From the NCBI GenBank assembly GCA_025361565.1, contig JANYKN010000154.1:1-64000 (forward strand): a DNA stretch of 64,000 nt, written 5' to 3'. Shown here one piece after another: positions 52,678 through 62,368 of the stretch. Below the pieces are notes generated by a model, which searched no databases, was not told the origin of the DNA, and saw nothing but the letters and a program-made list of their open reading frames with translations. Numbering within the stretch: the stretch's first letter is position 1; each line of letters starts with the position of its first letter. A program made the position numbers and the translations under genes. Origin of the DNA: Bacteroidota bacterium (GTDB lineage: Bacteria > Bacteroidota > Bacteroidia > Bacteroidales > NBLH01).

Positions 52678-53157
52678 TTATTTGACTGTAAATTCAGTTT
52701 CAGCATTTATAACCCCTTTTCCATTTTTATCCCATATTTTTGATTTCCAGGTATATTTACTTCCTGATACCAGTGGAGATCCAACAGTTAGCGTTAAAGT
52801 AAGAACAGCAACTTGTTCTTTTGCAAGGCCTTCGGCATCATAATTGGCAAATAAATCAGGGTTATCCATTACTTTTTTACCATCTTTATCAAATATATCT
52901 AAAGAAGCACCCAGGTATACTTTTCCATCTTTTTCAACGAAACCCTCAGTTCCGTCTACTTCCATAACAACATCCTTACCTATTGGAAATTCCGAAGTTG
53001 TTAATTTTACAGTATCCATATACAAAAAAGCTTCTTTGTAACTTAATCCGGAATTGGTAACTTTCAATCCGGAAAGTAAATCTTTTTTAGCACCAACATT
53101 GCAGGCATTTAAAATTAAAGCAGCAAAAATAAAAAAAACAAGAGTTTTGGTTTTCAT
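52678..53157 (-). CDS. Lipoprotein of unknown function (159 aa)
   Basis: The signal peptide has lipobox LNAC (lipidated Cys at 19). The mature domain is beta-rich with an immunoglobulin-like alternation (FPIGKDVVMEVDG, VYLGASLDIFDKDGKKV, YTWKSKIWDKNGKG, ending NAETEFTVK). No family is recognised with confidence. It is a single gene with a TATCTTTG promoter element 62 bases upstream. Confidence 0.7.
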   Translation of the reverse strand: MKTKTLVFFIFAALILNACNVGAKKDLLSGLKVTNSGLSYKEAFLYMDTVKLTTSEFPIGKDVVMEVDGTEGFVEKDGKVYLGASLDIFDKDGKKVMDNPDLFANYDAEGLAKEQVAVLTLTLTVGSPLVSGSKYTWKSKIWDKNGKGVINAETEFTVK

Positions 53158-53218
53158 AATTTAAAAATTTAGTGAATTAAATAAGTAAGAATTTGATAAG
53201 CTTTTTATGCTATTAAAA

Positions 53219-53226
53219 CAAAGATA
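53219..53226 (-). promoter_or_regulatory. -7 promoter element of the lipoprotein gene
   Basis: On the minus strand this reads TATCTTTG (TAnnTTTG), 62 bases before the start, identical to elements at 29698 and 42768. Confidence 0.4.
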
Positions 53227-53273
53227 AATAAAAGGGAAATAAAAAGTTTCTACTTGTATTAATATTTAAATAA

Positions 53274-54605
53274 TTATTTGATTCCTTGTCGATTCTCAAA
53301 CTCTTTTCTTCGTTTGCGCTTTTCTTCCTGCAGATCAAAATGGGTGATAATCAAACGCATACCCGCATCTGTACTGAAATAGTTTTTCATCCAGTTAAAC
53401 ATGGTCACAACCTTGTTCCTGAAGCCTATCAATGACATTAAATGAACTGCCATCCACATTAGCCAGGCTATAAATCCACTAATTTTAAAATTCCCAACCT
53501 GAACCAAAGCTTTGTTTTTGCCTACAGTGGCCATTGCACCTTTGTCTTTGTATTTAAAAGGTTTAAAATCCCTGTTGTAATTAATTTTGTTCAGTAGATT
53601 TTTAGCCACCTGAATCCCTTGTTGAATCGCTGCCGGAGCAATCTGTGGATGCCCATTTGGATAATCTTCCGTTTCCATGCAGGCAACATCACCAATTGCA
53701 AAAATATCGTTCATGTTTTTTACCTGATTGTATTCATCTACACGAATCCGATCACCTTTATTTATAGTTCCATCGGGCAAACCATTCACCGGGTTTCCGG
53801 TCACTCCGGCCGTCCAGATCAAAGTTTTGGCTATGATATCCTTTCCGGTATTTGTTTGTACATAATCACCAAAAATATCGAGCACACGAGTATTTAAAAC
53901 AACAGTAACACCTAAATTTTCCAGATATTTTTTTGCTTTTGCAGACAATTTTGGCGAGAGCATAGGCAGAACCCTATCTCCACTCTGAACAAGGTAGATA
54001 TTCATTTTTGACAGATCAAGTTCAGGATAATCTTTTGGAAAAACGGAACGTTTCAATTCGCCCAATGCACCGGCTAGCTCAACACCTGTTGGTCCGGCGC
54101 CGGCAATTACCACGTTTAGCATTCCTTGTTTTTTACGTTCGTTATTTATTAGAAGTGCATGTTCAAAGTTTTGAAGTAACACTGTTCTTAAATCGAGCGA
54201 CTCCAGAATACTTTTCATTGGCATGGCTGAAATGGTAAGGCCTTCATTTCCAAAATAGTTGGTACGTGCACCTGAAGCAATTATCAAATAATCGTATTCC
54301 AATGTATCATTGTTGAACTCAATCACTTTTTTTTCGTGATCGATATTTTTTACTTCACCAAGCCTGAAAAAAATGTTTTTTGATTTGTTGAAAATCTTAC
54401 GGATGGGATAGGCAATAGATTCAGCTTCCAAAGCCGAAGTAGCCACCTGATACATTAAAGGCTGAAATGTATGGTAATTGTTTTTGTCGACAATAACCAC
54501 CTGAACCTCTTTTTTCTTAAATACTTTTGCGACTTGAATGCCGCCAAAACCACCGCCAATGATTACAATGCGGGCTTTTTTTCTATCAGGAATCTCGATT
54601 AGCAT
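53274..54605 (-). CDS. ndh: Type II NADH dehydrogenase (NDH-2)
   Basis: Peripheral membrane flavoprotein passing electrons from NADH to quinone without proton pumping; 443 residues. The FAD-binding GxGxxG is IIGGGFGGIQVAK (15-27), and DKNNYHTFQPLMYQVAT is the family hallmark. The NAD site is VIAGAGPTGVELAGALGE, and the second FAD contact is NDIFAIGDVA. An amphipathic C-terminal stretch (FIAWLMWMAVHLMSLIGFRNKV) anchors it to the membrane. It would feed quinol to respiratory enzymes such as the NO reductase at 31 kb. Confidence 0.93.
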   Translation of the reverse strand: MLIEIPDRKKARIVIIGGGFGGIQVAKVFKKKEVQVVIVDKNNYHTFQPLMYQVATSALEAESIAYPIRKIFNKSKNIFFRLGEVKNIDHEKKVIEFNNDTLEYDYLIIASGARTNYFGNEGLTISAMPMKSILESLDLRTVLLQNFEHALLINNERKKQGMLNVVIAGAGPTGVELAGALGELKRSVFPKDYPELDLSKMNIYLVQSGDRVLPMLSPKLSAKAKKYLENLGVTVVLNTRVLDIFGDYVQTNTGKDIIAKTLIWTAGVTGNPVNGLPDGTINKGDRIRVDEYNQVKNMNDIFAIGDVACMETEDYPNGHPQIAPAAIQQGIQVAKNLLNKINYNRDFKPFKYKDKGAMATVGKNKALVQVGNFKISGFIAWLMWMAVHLMSLIGFRNKVVTMFNWMKNYFSTDAGMRLIITHFDLQEEKRKRRKEFENRQGIK

Positions 54606-54749
54606 AAATTGGTAATTTGTGGATTAAGATAGGAAAAGCATTGAAGCTATTGATCTTGCAATTTAGGATGACTTCATAACGCTTTTTTGGAATACGTTGT
54701 TTTTAGCTAACTTCCTTTAAATATTTGTTTAAAGTATGAAATAAAAAAT

Positions 54750-56183
54750 TTAGTAACTTTCAAAATTGGGTATTAACGACTGCTGTTTCTTTGTGATTTC
54801 CAATTTCTCTTTATTTGCGGGTTTTTTCACAACTTTTGCAAGAATTGTTTCAAGCAATGGCAACATGTGGTTTAATCCTTTTGTTTTGATGATAAAATTC
54901 CAGATCGGTTCAAATTTTTTCCATCCACCGGTATAAAATAAGTGTTTAACCGAATGTTTCAATGAATCATGTTTAAGGCTGGCTTTGAAGATGTTGCTCC
55001 ATTTATAAAACTCGTTGTACGACCATTTATATCCAGCTTCTAATTCAGATGCTGAGAGCAAATTGGTTTTATAAACCACATGTCTGGTATCATATAAATC
55101 CCAATTTCGGTTCAAAATCCTACCTTCGGATTCCATTGTTTTATATAGAGCAGTGCCCGGATAAGGTGTAAGAATATGATAAGTAGCAGTGGTAATGGCA
55201 TTTTCGATGCCCCAATCAACAGTGCGTTTAAAAACATCGGTATTGTCATTATCAAGGCCAAACACAAAACTACCGTTAATCATAATTCCCAAATCGTGGA
55301 GCCTTTGAATGGCCTTTCGATAATCCTTATCCATATTTTGGCTTTTGTTGCTTTGCTTCAGATTTTCGGGCGAAAAGGTTTCAAATCCAACAAAAAGGCT
55401 TCGCAACCCAGCTTTGGCAGCCTTTTCAATCAGGTTTCCTTTTAAAATCGATTCAACGGTTGCCGCTCCTTGAAAAACCCTGTCCATGCCCATCATTCCA
55501 TCAAATAACGATTCTGCAAATTTTGGATTTCCAAGTAAATGATCATCTAAAAAATACAGATGCCTGCCTTTTAATCTTTCAATTTCGGCAAGTGCAGAAT
55601 CTACTTTTTGCACATAAAAAGACTTGCCTCCTTCGAAAAACGATTCCTTATAGCAAAAACTACAACTGTGTGGGCAACCTCTTGATACCACAATGGAATT
55701 TGGCACCAAATAACGGTTTCGTTTGATTAAATCCCGTCGCACAGGAGGTAAATCCTGAATTGTTCTAATAACCGAGGAGTATTTCTTCTGTGTTTGCTTA
55801 TTCTTGAAATCCTTTAAAAAACGTGGAAAAGATTCTTCGGCTGGTCCAATAAAAATACTGTCTGCATGTAAAATAGCTTCATCGGGCAAGGAAGTTACAT
55901 GTATGCCACCAAGAATTACATAGCTGCCTTTAGAACGGTAATAATCAGCAATTTGATAGGAGCGGAAAGCATTGGTAATATATACTTCAATGGCTACTAA
56001 ATCCGGACAATCATCCAATGTTAATTCTTCCACATGTTGATCAACCAGTTTAACATCGTCATCCGGATCGAGATAAGCAGCCAAAGTAGCCAATCCCAAA
56101 GGAGGGAAAAGTGAGTATTTGATCGGTCGCCAAAAAGGGCTGTCCGATTCTGATAAAGCGGGTAGAATAAATTTTACTTGCAT
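54750..56183 (-). CDS. B12-binding-domain radical SAM protein
   Basis: The 477-residue protein has an N-terminal cobalamin-binding Rossmann domain (about 1-135; SLFPPLGLATLAAYL, VDQHVEEL, YVILGGIHVTSLPDEA). The radical SAM core carries the [4Fe-4S] motif C170-x3-C174-x2-C177 (GCPHSCSFC) and the glycine-rich RSLFVGFETFSPENLKQSNK segment. Members methylate or otherwise modify unreactive carbons in lipids, antibiotics or hopanoids. The substrate cannot be read; its single-gene setting does not help. Confidence 0.9.
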   Translation of the reverse strand: MQVKFILPALSESDSPFWRPIKYSLFPPLGLATLAAYLDPDDDVKLVDQHVEELTLDDCPDLVAIEVYITNAFRSYQIADYYRSKGSYVILGGIHVTSLPDEAILHADSIFIGPAEESFPRFLKDFKNKQTQKKYSSVIRTIQDLPPVRRDLIKRNRYLVPNSIVVSRGCPHSCSFCYKESFFEGGKSFYVQKVDSALAEIERLKGRHLYFLDDHLLGNPKFAESLFDGMMGMDRVFQGAATVESILKGNLIEKAAKAGLRSLFVGFETFSPENLKQSNKSQNMDKDYRKAIQRLHDLGIMINGSFVFGLDNDNTDVFKRTVDWGIENAITTATYHILTPYPGTALYKTMESEGRILNRNWDLYDTRHVVYKTNLLSASELEAGYKWSYNEFYKWSNIFKASLKHDSLKHSVKHLFYTGGWKKFEPIWNFIIKTKGLNHMLPLLETILAKVVKKPANKEKLEITKKQQSLIPNFESY

Positions 56184-56524
56184 TTATTTTCGATTGTATA
56201 TTGTTTATTGAATATTGTTTATTTCTACTTTACGAAGTTAAAAATGAGTGATAAACAATGATGTATGAACAAATTGAATAAAGTTTTTTTAACGCAGAGA
56301 ATCGCTAAGAAAACGCAAAGACCGCAAAGATTGGCTGACGCTTTCTTTCTTTGCGGCTCTCTGCGTATTTTTTCTTTGCGTTTCTCTGCGGTTATATTTC
56401 ATATATATTAGGTTCAATATTAACACTATATATGTTCGTAAAGTAGAATTTTTGAAATACTTTAAAAAAATAACTCATTTATGCATTCAATTATTTAAGC
56501 ATTCATTATTGAAATAAATTTAGA
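56184..56524. other. Intergenic gap containing a palindromic repeat
   Basis: It holds the inverted repeat at 56291-56393 and low-complexity ACTCATTTATGCATTC-like sequence near 56475-56512. No coding frame. Confidence 0.5.
56291..56393. repeat. Long imperfect inverted repeat (CGCAGAG/CGCAAAG)
   Basis: The left half (about 56291-56330) is built from AACGCAGAGA, ACGCAAAG and CCGCAAAGA words. The right half (about 56347-56393) is the complement, TCTTTGCGG, CTCTGCGT, CTTTGCGT, TCTCTGCGGTT. The transcript would fold into one long purine/pyrimidine stem. It is similar in style to the element before the GxxExxY gene. Confidence 0.65.
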
Positions 56525-57073
56525 CTACTTCAGATCTTTATCCGCCCAAATAACCCTCCTTATCCGCGTTTTACCAAAAACATTCATTAAAAATGAAATA
56601 CTGATTACTGCGAAATCTTTAATTAAACTGTGTGTTTTAATGTATTTAGTATCCCAAAACCACGAAGACTTTTTATTCTGTCCACCGTATATTTGTGCGT
56701 AACCGGTAATTCCTGGCTTGCAGTTCCATCGTATTTTATGGTATTCTGAATTCCACTTTAACCGTTCAATATCGAAATTGGTTAAAGCACGCGGCCCAAC
56801 AATACTCATATCACCCTTAAAAACATTAATGAATTGAGGTAATTCATCCAATCCGGTTTTTCGCAGAAATTTGCCCGTTTTCGTTGGTATATTTTCAACC
56901 AAAGTTTGGAATTTAAGTATTTTAAATGGCTTTTTATCGAGCCCAATTCTTTCCTGATAAAAGATAATTGGATGTCGCTCAAAAAGCACAATAGCCAGGA
57001 TTATAGCAATAACCGGAACCAGAAATACTATAAAAGCAACAATTGAAAATAGGATATCAAAGATGCGTTTCAT
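56525..57073 (-). CDS. Undecaprenyl-phosphate sugar phosphotransferase
   Basis: The 182-residue monotopic phosphoglycosyl transferase (PglC/WbaP core type) has an N-terminal re-entrant membrane helix (MKRIFDILFSIVAFIVFLVP) and YQERIGLDKKPFKILKFQT. The catalytic Asp-Glu pair is in RKTGLDELPQFINVFKGDMS, and IVGPRAL (usual GPRPL) and WNCKPGITGYAQI follow. It transfers a sugar phosphate to a polyprenol carrier to start glycan synthesis. It is alone, without glycosyltransferases or flippase nearby, which is unusual. A TAACTTTG promoter element lies 47 bases upstream. Confidence 0.9.
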   Translation of the reverse strand: MKRIFDILFSIVAFIVFLVPVIAIILAIVLFERHPIIFYQERIGLDKKPFKILKFQTLVENIPTKTGKFLRKTGLDELPQFINVFKGDMSIVGPRALTNFDIERLKWNSEYHKIRWNCKPGITGYAQIYGGQNKKSSWFWDTKYIKTHSLIKDFAVISISFLMNVFGKTRIRRVIWADKDLK

Positions 57074-57615
57074 TTCAAAAGAGAGTTTAAATTTATAAAT
57101 TTAAAAGTACTTTGAAACGCAAAGTTAATTATTGTTTTTATAAAAGCAAATTCAATATTATTATCATCGAAAAGAAAAGCTTTAGTTATGTGGTTTTAAA
57201 ATAGTATGAAGAGAAGGAAAATGATTGATTATTAGTGATATAATACTTGAAAACGCAATTTTTAAGGCATCTGGGATTCTTGAATTTTTTATATTTTAAA
57301 CAGCTCTGACTTTTTTTCTTTTCCATGATGAAAAGAAACAAAAATCTAGACAAAAATATCCTTTTCCGTTCATTTACTTTAACAAGGAGCACGGCCGACG
57401 GATTTTTGTCAAAGTACGCCCAATGCTCTCTGAAATTTCATCATAGAAGTATGTTATTTAAATGCGCAGGTAAACGGTAATTTGGTGTATCTGTTCTTGA
57501 AATGATGAACTTTTTTAGCAACTTCAATTCATTGGATTTGTACTTAATTTAATAGAAGTGAGAATTGGGTATATCATTGTTTTATGACCTTTGATCTTCA
57601 TAAAGATTCATACAA
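57074..57615. other. Intergenic gap, 540 bp, possible decayed repeat
   Basis: A minus-strand frame at 57186-57392 has no ATG start of its own and a basic, aromatic composition (SRFLFLFIMEKKK). Similar nonsense translations occur around intergenic repeats in Bacteroidota, so I treat it as non-coding. The stretch 57380-57420 (GGAGCACGGCCGACGG) is much richer in G+C than its surroundings. It also holds the sugar transferase promoter element TAACTTTG (minus strand, 57120-57127). Confidence 0.4.
57120..57127 (-). promoter_or_regulatory. -7 promoter element of the sugar transferase
   Basis: On the minus strand this reads TAACTTTG (TAnnTTTG), 47 bases before the start. Confidence 0.4.
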
Positions 57616-58494
57616 TTACAAAATATTCAACAATTGCTCCTTAATCTTCTCCAGTTCATCTTTCATCTGAACCACAATTTTCTGAATCTGGGTATGATTT
57701 GCTTTCGATCCAATGGTATTGATTTCCCGGCCAATCTCCTGGGTTATAAAACCCAATTTACGGCCAGCCATATCCTCATTTTTCATGGTATCTAAAAAAT
57801 AAGTACAATGGTGTCCAAGGCGGACTTTTTCTTCTGTTATATCAAATTTTTCGAGGTAGAAAATGATTTCCTGCTCAAAGCGGTTCTGATCAATATTAGC
57901 TTTATCAACGTTATCATTTAAATTCTGGTTGATTCGTTCCCTTATCTTGCTTATTCGCTCTGATTCAAATGGTTCAATATTTTTTAATAACTCAGCTATT
58001 TTTTCAATCCTGTAAATAAAATCTTTTTCAAGCATTTCACCTTCCTGTATTCTAAATTTATCTACTTCAGCAAGGGCTTGTTTTGTGGTTTCTAAAACAG
58101 CTTGCCATTCAGCTTCCTCAATATCTTTCACATCGGTTTTAAAAACATCGGGTAATCGCAATATAAGAGATAATACTTGCTCATCCTCCAATTTACGGCC
58201 AATAGAAGTGCTAATTCTTTCAAGTTGAGTATAATAATCTTTGATTAAAGCTTCGTTAAATTGCATGCTTTTATCGGTTTCATTGCCATTGAACCAAATA
58301 CTAACATCAATTTTACCACGGTTTAGGCATTGATTAATTTCATTTCTCAATATCAATTCTTTTTCTTTGTAATGCTGTGGTAACCTGACGCTAACATCAC
58401 TTTGCTTGCTGTTTAAGGATTTTATTTCAACGGTTATTTTTCTTTCGTTTGATTCAAAAGTTGCCTTTCCAAAACCGGTCATTGATTTCAACAT
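57616..58494 (-). CDS. yicC: YicC/YloC family endoribonuclease
   Basis: The 292-residue cytoplasmic protein begins MLKSMTGFGKATFESNERKITVEIKSLNSKQSD, the YicC N-terminal signature. It ends with the DUF1732 region (EKVRLGHHCTYFLDTM, GRKLGFITQEIGREINTIGSKAN) that carries conserved acidic and His residues. YicC and YloC act as metal-dependent endoribonucleases in RNA turnover. The length is normal. Divergent from the Pcm gene; a TACTTTTG element lies 21 bases upstream on its strand (58516-58523). Confidence 0.93.
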   Translation of the reverse strand: MLKSMTGFGKATFESNERKITVEIKSLNSKQSDVSVRLPQHYKEKELILRNEINQCLNRGKIDVSIWFNGNETDKSMQFNEALIKDYYTQLERISTSIGRKLEDEQVLSLILRLPDVFKTDVKDIEEAEWQAVLETTKQALAEVDKFRIQEGEMLEKDFIYRIEKIAELLKNIEPFESERISKIRERINQNLNDNVDKANIDQNRFEQEIIFYLEKFDITEEKVRLGHHCTYFLDTMKNEDMAGRKLGFITQEIGREINTIGSKANHTQIQKIVVQMKDELEKIKEQLLNIL

Positions 58495-58638
58495 ATGTAC
58501 TTAATTTGGTTCATCCAAAAGTATAAAAAAATAATAAAAATCAATCATTTGCAATATTTAACCAAATTGACTTTGAATTTAATTAAAAAATCCTTAAATT
58601 TTACATGTTACAAATTGGTTATTGTTGAAAATCTATCA

Positions 58639-59352
58639 ATGAAAGCCATGAAAATCAATAAAATAACATTTTTAGTTTTAATAATGCATTCATTCTGCAA
58701 CTTGCAATCGCAAGACTACACTGCAAAACGCGAAAAGATGGTAAAAAAACAGATTGAAGCACGCGGTGTATCAGACAAAGATGTATTAAATGCCATGGAA
58801 AAAGTGGAAAGGCATTTATTTGTTCTCCAGGAGTATTTGGATCGCGCTTATGATGATTGTCCATTGCCAATAGGCGAGGGGCAAACTATTTCGCAACCCT
58901 ACATAGTAGCTCTAATGACTGAATTACTAGAATTAAATAAGAAAAAGAAAGTGCTCGAAATCGGAACAGGATCAGGCTATCAGGCAGCAATTCTGGCCGA
59001 ACTGGCAGGAGAAGTTTATACAATAGAGTTAATTGATACTTTAGGTAAAAAAGCAGGCAAAATACTCGACAAATTATCCTATTCCAATATTCACATCAAA
59101 ATTGGAGATGGCTACCAGGGTTGGCCAGAGAATGCGCCTTTTGATGGAATTATTGTAACCTGTTCGCCCACCAAAGTTCCTGAACCTCTCAAAGAGCAAC
59201 TCGCCGAGGGAGGAATTATGGTTATCCCAATTGGCGAGCATTATGTACAAGAATTAGCAGTGATAACTAAAAAAGAAGGAAAACTCATTCAAAGAGGAGT
59301 TACCGGAGTCCGCTTTGTACCTATGAAAGACGAGAAAGGAAATAAGTATTAA
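58639..59352 (+). CDS. pcm: Exported protein-L-isoaspartate O-methyltransferase
   Basis: Repair methyltransferase that methylates isoaspartyl residues in aged proteins using SAM. I choose ATG 58639 (ATG 58648 is equally possible): the next residues form a signal peptide (MKINKITFLVLIMHSFCNLQ, ending SQ); the earlier frame start at 58495 is inside the YicC promoter. The mature part has LPIGEGQTISQPYIVALM and SAM motif I LEIGTGSGYQ. Later motifs are DGIIVTCSPTKVP, then GGIMVIPIG and the C-terminal VRFVPM. Pcm is usually cytoplasmic; export to the periplasm is unusual but known in Bacteroidota-type homologues to my recollection. Confidence 0.88.
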   Translation: MKAMKINKITFLVLIMHSFCNLQSQDYTAKREKMVKKQIEARGVSDKDVLNAMEKVERHLFVLQEYLDRAYDDCPLPIGEGQTISQPYIVALMTELLELNKKKKVLEIGTGSGYQAAILAELAGEVYTIELIDTLGKKAGKILDKLSYSNIHIKIGDGYQGWPENAPFDGIIVTCSPTKVPEPLKEQLAEGGIMVIPIGEHYVQELAVITKKEGKLIQRGVTGVRFVPMKDEKGNKY

Positions 59353-59358
59353 AATAAA

Positions 59359-60051
59359 TTAATTGCTTTTAATACCAATTAAAAGATAAAGTCGCTCTTT
59401 ATAACTTTCACTAATAGGAATTAAACTATCGTAGATTTTAATCCGGTTTCGCTCAATCGAAATAATTTTATCAACTGCCACAATGAATGATTTATGAACC
59501 CTGCAAAATTTATTGGAAGGCAATTCTTTTTCAAAATCCACAAATGTTTGAAGCGTCAATATTTTCTTCGAGTTGGTCTGAACATTCCGATAATCGCCCA
59601 TTCCTTCGATAAAATAAATATCACAAAAAGGAATTCTTTCCAGACGATATTCTGTTTTTACAAAAATGAAGTCTTTTTCTTCCTTTTTGTCTTTACTTAT
59701 GGCGTCATAAACCCTTTCAACTGCATTTAAAAACCTATCGAAGCGGAAAGGTTTTAATAGGTAGTCGGCCACATTGAGCTCGAAGCCTTTTAACGCATAT
59801 TTATCGTAAGCAGTTGTAATAATGATTTGTGGCTTAAAAGTGAGCGATTCTATCAATTCAATGCCGGTGAGCCCATCCATTTCAATGTCGAGAAAAATCA
59901 AATCAACCTTGTTTGTTTTTAAAAAACCGATGGCACCAAACGCATTGGTAAACGACTCCAATAAATGGAGATACGAAACCTGGTTTACAAATTCCTTTGT
60001 ACGCTTTAATGCCAAAGGCTCATCTTCAATTATAATGCAGTTAATTAACAT
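59359..60051 (-). CDS. LytTR-type response regulator
   Basis: The 230-residue protein has a CheY-like receiver (1-120; acidic pocket E9/D10 and phosphoacceptor D55 in FLDIEMDG, K105 in YLLKPFRF). A C-terminal LytTR DNA-binding domain follows (about 130-228; CDIYFIEGMGDYRNV, FCRVHKSFIVAV). It overlaps the upstream LytS-type kinase gene by 11 bases, so the two are an operon and a cognate pair. The targets are unknown. It converges tightly on pcm (6 bases between stops). Confidence 0.93.
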   Translation of the reverse strand: MLINCIIIEDEPLALKRTKEFVNQVSYLHLLESFTNAFGAIGFLKTNKVDLIFLDIEMDGLTGIELIESLTFKPQIIITTAYDKYALKGFELNVADYLLKPFRFDRFLNAVERVYDAISKDKKEEKDFIFVKTEYRLERIPFCDIYFIEGMGDYRNVQTNSKKILTLQTFVDFEKELPSNKFCRVHKSFIVAVDKIISIERNRIKIYDSLIPISESYKERLYLLIGIKSN

Positions 60052-61075
60052 CTTTCAGTTGAATACTTAAACCAACATTGAACCAATTTTCAGTTTTATC
60101 AATTACCAATTGGTGATTTTTTGGATACAGCAAATTTAACCTTTGTTTGATGGTTTCAATGCCCAAACCTTCATTTTTTATTATTTCGAGCTGATTTGCT
60201 TCATAATAGTTTTTACAAATCATTTTTATCGATTCTTTATTAATCTCAAATTCAATATTTATAGCATTTTCAATAGATTTATTCTTACAATGCTTAAAGG
60301 CATTTTCAACAAACGGGATAAAAATCATGGGTGCAATTTTCTGGTCTTTTAACTCACCTTTAATGCTAAAGTTTACATAATGAGGATTATCAGTACGGAT
60401 TTTTTGCAGTTCCATATAACTCTTAATCTGCTCAATTTCTTTTGATAATTCTGTTTCAATTTCTTTGGTTTCGTACAAAACATAGCGAAGAATATCAGAA
60501 AGTTTTTTTAAATATTCCGATGCTGTTTTGGGATTTTCCTCAACAAGTACATCAATATTATTGAGCGAATTGAACAGGAAATGCGGGTTTAGTTGGGCTT
60601 GGAGCATTAATAAAGCGGTTTTGTTGGAATAAAGTTTTTTATTCAATATTATTTTTTCTTCTACGGATTTTCTCCAGATAACAATTTTTCTGATTGCAAT
60701 ACTTAATATTCCACCGAATAAGGACATTAATGTGAATGCGATTATTTTTGAAATTTCGCTGGTTCCAGCAAATGTAAGTCTAAAAATATTTCCAATGATG
60801 TAGCTTGAAAGTAAAGCAAATGAAATAAATAAAAAAACTTTTTTTCGGTCTAAAAGCTTAGGAATAAGTACAAAATAAAACAAGTAAAAGTTAATAAATG
60901 GACCTAGTATGCCAAAAATAGGTACAATAAAAAGGGTATATATTGCGTAATAACTGAAAATTCCTTGGTTATTGATAATATCTTCAATTCTTTCAGTAAC
61001 AATAAAGTAGACAAAAGAAATATAGATGATCGCCCATAGGATTACGTTTATTGAGAGTTCGGAATACTTTTTCAT
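60041..61075 (-). CDS. LytS/YehU-type sensor histidine kinase
   Basis: The 344-residue membrane kinase has four hydrophobic N-terminal segments (about 8-25, 42-72, 80-100, 108-130). Its His_kinase domain has phosphoacceptor H165 in QLNPHFLFNSLNNI, and the GHKL ATPase core has PMIFIPFVENAFKHC (N-box) and NEGLGIETIKQRL (G-box). No extracellular sensor domain is visible, so the membrane part may itself sense. It partners the overlapping LytTR regulator. Confidence 0.93.
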   Translation of the reverse strand: MKKYSELSINVILWAIIYISFVYFIVTERIEDIINNQGIFSYYAIYTLFIVPIFGILGPFINFYLFYFVLIPKLLDRKKVFLFISFALLSSYIIGNIFRLTFAGTSEISKIIAFTLMSLFGGILSIAIRKIVIWRKSVEEKIILNKKLYSNKTALLMLQAQLNPHFLFNSLNNIDVLVEENPKTASEYLKKLSDILRYVLYETKEIETELSKEIEQIKSYMELQKIRTDNPHYVNFSIKGELKDQKIAPMIFIPFVENAFKHCKNKSIENAINIEFEINKESIKMICKNYYEANQLEIIKNEGLGIETIKQRLNLLYPKNHQLVIDKTENWFNVGLSIQLKDVN

Positions 61076-61288
61076 AAATTTAATTTTGAATTAAACATAA
61101 GCCAAAAGTCAGCTTAAATGCTTGGGAATAAAAATAAAATCTGTAAATGAGGGAGATTGTGCATTGAAATGGCAAAAATAGCCGTTCAATTTTGAAAGTA
61201 TTTAAAAATAGAAACCTTGAAAATTTGGGGTTTACTAATGTAAATAGCCAAACTTCAAGGTTTGTATGAGTAGCTGATAGTCAATAAT

Positions 61289-62305
61289 TTAAAATTTATT
61301 CAAGCCAGCTTCAATCTTCTCCATCATTTCAGGTTTAATATCCAAATGTGTAACCATTCGAATGGTTTGCGGTCCAAAACCAATTGCTTTGATATTATCT
61401 TTGGCCAATTTTGCCATAAAATCAGTGTCTTTCAATGACTTATTCAGTTTGAAAATAACAATATTGGTTTCTGCAGGAAGAATTTCATCAACATAAGATT
61501 GTTTTTTCAACATACCCATAATTTGTTGTGCATGGTCGTGATCTTCCTTTAATCTTTCGATGTTATTATCCAATGCATAAATTCCGGCAGCAGCCAAATA
61601 ACCAGCCTGGCGCATGGCACCACCATACAATTTACGGTAGCGCTTGGCTTTGGTAATAAACTCATTGGAACCTGTAATTACAGAACCAACCGGTGTTCCC
61701 AATCCTTTGGACAAACAAATGGAAATGGAATCGAATAAACGGCCAATTTCGATAGTAGAATAACCTTTTTTTACAATTGCATTAAACAAACGGGCACCAT
61801 CCAAATGGAGTTTTAAATTACTCTCTTTACAAACTTTTGCAATTTTCTCAATTTCAGACAATTCATAGCACGATCCTCCACCTTTATTTGAAGTGTTTTC
61901 GAGACTAACAAGAGACGATTGAGCACTGTGGATATCTTTAGGGTTTATGGATTCCAATACCTGTTGCGCGTTAATCCTGCCATTGTTGCCATCGATCAAT
62001 TTAACAGACGATCCGGAATGAAAAGCGATTCCACCACCTTCGAATTTATAAATATGGGAAGTCACATCACAAATTACTTCATCACCCGGCTGGGTATGTA
62101 CTTTAATTGACAATTGATTGGCCATAGTACCTGATGGAACAAACAAAGCAGCTTCTTTGCCGAATAAATTGGCTACTTTTTGTTGTAATGCAATCATTGT
62201 GGGATCTTCGTTAAAAACATCATCACCAACTTCGGCATTAAACATGGCTTCGACCATCCCCTTGGATGGTTTGGTAACGGTATCACTTCTTAGGTCGATT
62301 ATCAT
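61289..62305 (-). CDS. ltaE: Low-specificity L-threonine aldolase
   Basis: PLP enzyme cleaving L-threonine or allo-threonine to glycine and acetaldehyde; 338 residues of the GntG/beta-eliminating-lyase fold. It begins [12 protein letters not shown], the family start. [10 protein letters not shown] (57-66) holds the phosphate, [15 protein letters not shown] (78-92) packs near the cofactor, [11 protein letters not shown] (167-177) gives the pyridine-N aspartate, and K200 in [14 protein letters not shown] is the Schiff-base lysine. It is a single gene. It shares a fold with the TPL at 3.3 kb but is unrelated in operon or position. Confidence 0.92.
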   Translation of the reverse strand: MIIDLRSDTVTKPSKGMVEAMFNAEVGDDVFNEDPTMIALQQKVANLFGKEAALFVPSGTMANQLSIKVHTQPGDEVICDVTSHIYKFEGGGIAFHSGSSVKLIDGNNGRINAQQVLESINPKDIHSAQSSLVSLENTSNKGGGSCYELSEIEKIAKVCKESNLKLHLDGARLFNAIVKKGYSTIEIGRLFDSISICLSKGLGTPVGSVITGSNEFITKAKRYRKLYGGAMRQAGYLAAAGIYALDNNIERLKEDHDHAQQIMGMLKKQSYVDEILPAETNIVIFKLNKSLKDTDFMAKLAKDNIKAIGFGPQTIRMVTHLDIKPEMMEKIEAGLNKF

Positions 62306-62368
62306 GGTATATAATTTAGAATTTGAGTAATTGATTTTTTGAAAGTTCGAAAGTACAAATTTTTAATG

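Noticed and set aside
57186-57392. 68-residue minus-strand frame (SRFLFLFIMEKKK core)
   Set aside because: No upstream signals and composition typical of translated intergenic repeats in this group; kept only as a note in the gap entry.
61289-62305. Functional link between the threonine aldolase and the tyrosine phenol-lyase
   Set aside because: Both share the PLP fold but are 55 kb apart with no shared regulation visible.
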